A stretch of 34,257 nt of DNA from Prevotella sp. (GTDB lineage: Bacteria > Bacteroidota > Bacteroidia > Bacteroidales > Dysgonomonadaceae). A model generated the notes under the pieces. That model had not been told where the DNA came from and did not search any database. It worked only from the letters and a program-made list of their open reading frames with translations. The stretch is from the NCBI GenBank assembly GCA_031273295.1, contig JAISSD010000195.1:1-34257 (forward strand), given 5' to 3'. A program made the position numbers and the translations under genes. This document shows positions 32,451 to 34,257 of the stretch, piece after piece; positions within the stretch are counted from its first letter, which is position 1, and the number at the start of each line of letters is the position of its first letter.

Positions 32451-33506
32451 ATGCAAAAAGTAATAAAATCGTCCAATCTCAACAAAGACCTCGCGTATAT
32501 CCTTGGCCGCCTGGCTTTTGATAAACTGTTTATCCTTACCGACGAAAATACGGACAGGCTATGTTATCCGTTGATAAAGGAGAATGAGCAGGCAGGTAAA
32601 GCAGACAAAATAATAATAAAGGCAGGCGACGGTAACAAGAATATCGACTCATTGTCTTCTATCTGGAAATATTTGTCTGAAAACGGCGCCACACGCCACT
32701 CCCTGCTTGTCAATCTGGGAGGAGGCATGCTTACCGATATTGGCGGATTCGCGGCGGCGACTTTTAAACGCGGTATAAAATGCATCAATATTCCGACTAC
32801 TTTGCTTGGCGCTGTGGACGCCGCGGTAGGAGGGAAGACCGGTATCAACTTCAACGGGTTAAAGAATGAGATAGGCGCGTTTGCTCCTGCCGAAACGGTT
32901 TTAATTGACTCCGTGTTTTTTCGCAGCCTCGACCGTCGGAACTTTCTGTCGGGCTATGCCGAAATGATTAAACACGGACTGATCGACAGCGACAAGGAAT
33001 GGAACGCGACCTTGTCATTCGACACGGAGGAGATTGATTATGATGGATTGAAGCAACTGGTCGTGGATTCGGTCGCAATAAAAGAGCGTATCGTGGAAAA
33101 AGACCCTTTCGAAAAAGGGATACGCAAAGCCTTGAATCTGGGGCATACTGCCGGCCATGCTTTCGAGAGCCTTTCTCACGAAGCGGGCAAACCCGTGCCG
33201 CATGGTTACGCGGTAGCATGGGGTATCATTTGCGAGTTGTACCTGTCGCAAAAATATTGCGGCTTCCCCAAGGAAAAGCTATACAGGACGGTCTATTTCA
33301 TCAGAGATAATTACGAGGGTTTTTTCTTCGATTGCGGCCATTATGAGCAACTGTATGAATACATGAAGCATGACAAGAAGAATGAATCGGGCGCGGTGAA
33401 TTTTACCTTCTTGTCGGATGTGGGCAAAATAGAGATCAACCGCACGGCAACCAAAGAAGATATTTTCGATTCGATTGATTTCCTGAGAGAAAGCGTGGGT
33501 CTCTAA
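32451..33506 (+). CDS. aroB: 3-Dehydroquinate synthase
   Basis: 351 residues. Second step of the shikimate pathway: DAHP to 3-dehydroquinate, using NAD and a divalent metal. Seen are the NAD-binding VNLGGGMLTDIGGFAA, then PTTLLGAVDAAVGGKTGIN, the metal ligands E and H in GYAEMIKHGLI and LNLGHTAGHAFES, and HGYAVAWGI. The N-terminal Rossmann lobe is short, as in Bacteroidota versions. ATG at 32451, directly behind a good promoter. It is monocistronic here and converges on the VOC gene. Confidence 0.96.
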   Translation: MQKVIKSSNLNKDLAYILGRLAFDKLFILTDENTDRLCYPLIKENEQAGKADKIIIKAGDGNKNIDSLSSIWKYLSENGATRHSLLVNLGGGMLTDIGGFAAATFKRGIKCINIPTTLLGAVDAAVGGKTGINFNGLKNEIGAFAPAETVLIDSVFFRSLDRRNFLSGYAEMIKHGLIDSDKEWNATLSFDTEEIDYDGLKQLVVDSVAIKERIVEKDPFEKGIRKALNLGHTAGHAFESLSHEAGKPVPHGYAVAWGIICELYLSQKYCGFPKEKLYRTVYFIRDNYEGFFFDCGHYEQLYEYMKHDKKNESGAVNFTFLSDVGKIEINRTATKEDIFDSIDFLRESVGL

Positions 33507-33531
33507 TATCCTTTCTTGAGGGAGTAAGCGG

Positions 33532-33912
33532 TTATGGCGTCACAGGTAATATTTCGATCCAGTAATTGTCGGGGTCGTTAATGAAATATAACCCCATACT
33601 GTGGTTTTCGTAGCAGATGCAGCCCATTTCATAATGAAACCGGCGTACCTGATCGTAATCGCCCTCCACGCGGATACACAGGTGGCTTTCATTTTCTCCC
33701 AGTTCGTATGGCTGGGGATGGTCTTTGAGCCATGTCAGTTCCAGTGAGAATGAAGTGACGCCGTCGCCCAGATAAACCAGGATGAATGAACCGTCTTCGG
33801 CTTTCTTTCGTCTTGTCTCTTTCAAGCCTAGCGCTTTACTGTAAAAAGCGATACTTTTGTCAAGATCGGTCACATTGATGTTGAAATGGTCGAATCTTCC
33901 TTTTACTTCCAT
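33532..33912 (-). CDS. VOC family (glyoxalase I-like) metalloprotein
   Basis: 126 residues in the two-module vicinal-oxygen-chelate fold. The likely metal ligands are in FDHFNINVTDLDKS (His), FSLELTW (Glu), ESHLCIRV (His) and YWIEILP (Glu), the set found in glyoxalase I. The sequence NHSMGLYFINDPDNYWIE is very like lactoylglutathione lyase. Members may detoxify methylglyoxal or act on other substrates. Bacteroidota generally lack glutathione, so the substrate is open. It has a TATCTTTG element 30 bases upstream. Confidence 0.88.
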   Translation of the reverse strand: MEVKGRFDHFNINVTDLDKSIAFYSKALGLKETRRKKAEDGSFILVYLGDGVTSFSLELTWLKDHPQPYELGENESHLCIRVEGDYDQVRRFHYEMGCICYENHSMGLYFINDPDNYWIEILPVTP

Positions 33913-33941
33913 GATTATGCTGTTTGGTTGTTGATGAATTG

Positions 33942-33949
33942 CAAAGATA
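33942..33949 (-). promoter_or_regulatory. -7 element of the VOC gene
   Basis: CAAAGATA on the plus strand reads TATCTTTG on the minus strand, 30 bases before the ATG. No -33 TTTG was found in the AT-rich DNA beyond. Confidence 0.5.
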
Positions 33950-33980
33950 ACTCTAATGTTTCACTTTTTTTATTATTTTT

Positions 33981-34016
33981 GCATTGCTAAAATCAATCGG
34001 TTGATTTTTATAATGC
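33981..34016. repeat. Long hairpin with symmetric internal loop
   Basis: GCATT and AATGC form the outer arms (33981-33985 and 34012-34016). AAAATCAA and TTGATTTT form the inner arms (33989-33996 and 34001-34008) around TCGG, with a three-base mismatch on each side. A TATTTTTG (33974-33981) precedes it on the plus strand. It could be an operator or a small RNA terminator. The rest of the 135-base spacer to the IS end has no gene. Confidence 0.45.
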
Positions 34017-34048
34017 AAAGATGTAATCAAAGGATTAGTTTTTAATCA

Positions 34049-34257
34049 GGGTCTGCTGAAAAACTCAAACTCAAACTCATTCATTTTGTAAGATATTCTT
34101 CATGGAAATCGAATTTTAATATATTTTCGAGAGCTAATAACGTATAAGAATATAATTTTTATGATTTATTTCCCGAAAATATCAATTCATCAAATTTTCA
34201 AGTGCAAGGTTTTTGAGTGCTTTTGCCATATTTCCTTGCATTTGAAACAAGAAAATG
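34049..34257 (-). mobile_element. End of another insertion sequence (IS1182/IS5-like) with transposase C-terminus
   Basis: GGGTCTGCTGAAAAACTC at 34049 on the plus strand resembles the terminal repeats of IS1182/IS5-type elements. On the minus strand the frame from the window edge down to TGA at 34182-34184 reads FLFQMQGNMAKALKNLALEN, then LMN, the style of a transposase tail. The element continues beyond the window, and only the last 25 codons are visible. Family assignment is from memory of such ends. Confidence 0.55.

Overview
The window looks like a chromosomal segment of a member of the Bacteroidales (phylum Bacteroidota). The evidence is the gene families present: the DUF4271, DUF4290 and DUF3332 families, a SusD/RagB-type lipoprotein with a BACON domain, an N-succinylornithine carbamoyltransferase with Pro90, and an OmpP1/FadL-type porin. 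The TAnnTTTG -7 promoter element, typical of this phylum, also sits upstream of many genes. I cannot name the genus. Both ends of the window lie in insertion sequences, and IS110-like and IS1-like transposase remnants, small inverted-repeat elements and several dispersed repeat families fill the spacers. No tRNA, rRNA or CRISPR array was recognised.

Left part (1-3290): the end of a transposase and its terminal repeat, then a tight three-gene cassette (765-3108) of unrecognised proteins. It comprises a small MazF/PemK-like barrel protein, a sigma-factor-like protein with a C-terminal helix-turn-helix, and a larger protein with a second barrel-like segment. The cassette is bracketed by two near-identical 21-bp direct repeats (687-707 and 3130-3150). 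It is the best candidate here for an undescribed system.

Housekeeping block 1 (3282-8718): a promoter and a probable SAM-II-type riboswitch control metK. Then come a DUF4271 membrane protein overlapping hemD (uroporphyrinogen-III synthase), a YgjP-type metallopeptidase, convergent cdd, and a secreted glucosaminidase with two LysM domains. A repeat-rich spacer follows, then a DUF3332 lipoprotein and xerD on the minus strand, a GAATGAA-type microsatellite reaching the xerD promoter, and an orphan BACON-SusD lipoprotein.

Housekeeping block 2 (13766-22228): an S41 C-terminal processing protease, a DUF4290 protein, a degraded ORF where related genomes (from memory) carry murA, and rimM. Then comes a compact operon proB-proA-small basic protein-acyltransferase-argF', which joins proline and arginine synthesis. 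The argF'/porin spacer is a tandem duplication carrying two small inverted-repeat elements.

Right part (22755-34257): the FadL-type porin and a Ser/Tyr/Trp-rich secreted protein on the minus strand, a second microsatellite, and a single-chain restriction-modification enzyme (nuclease, methyltransferase and two specificity segments fused). An XRE regulator precedes it, with a paired 11-bp operator-like repeat. Beyond lie a Fic AMP-transferase gene with GGTGGTACAA repeats in and after it, aroB, a glyoxalase-fold (VOC) protein, and the terminal repeat and 3' end of another insertion sequence.
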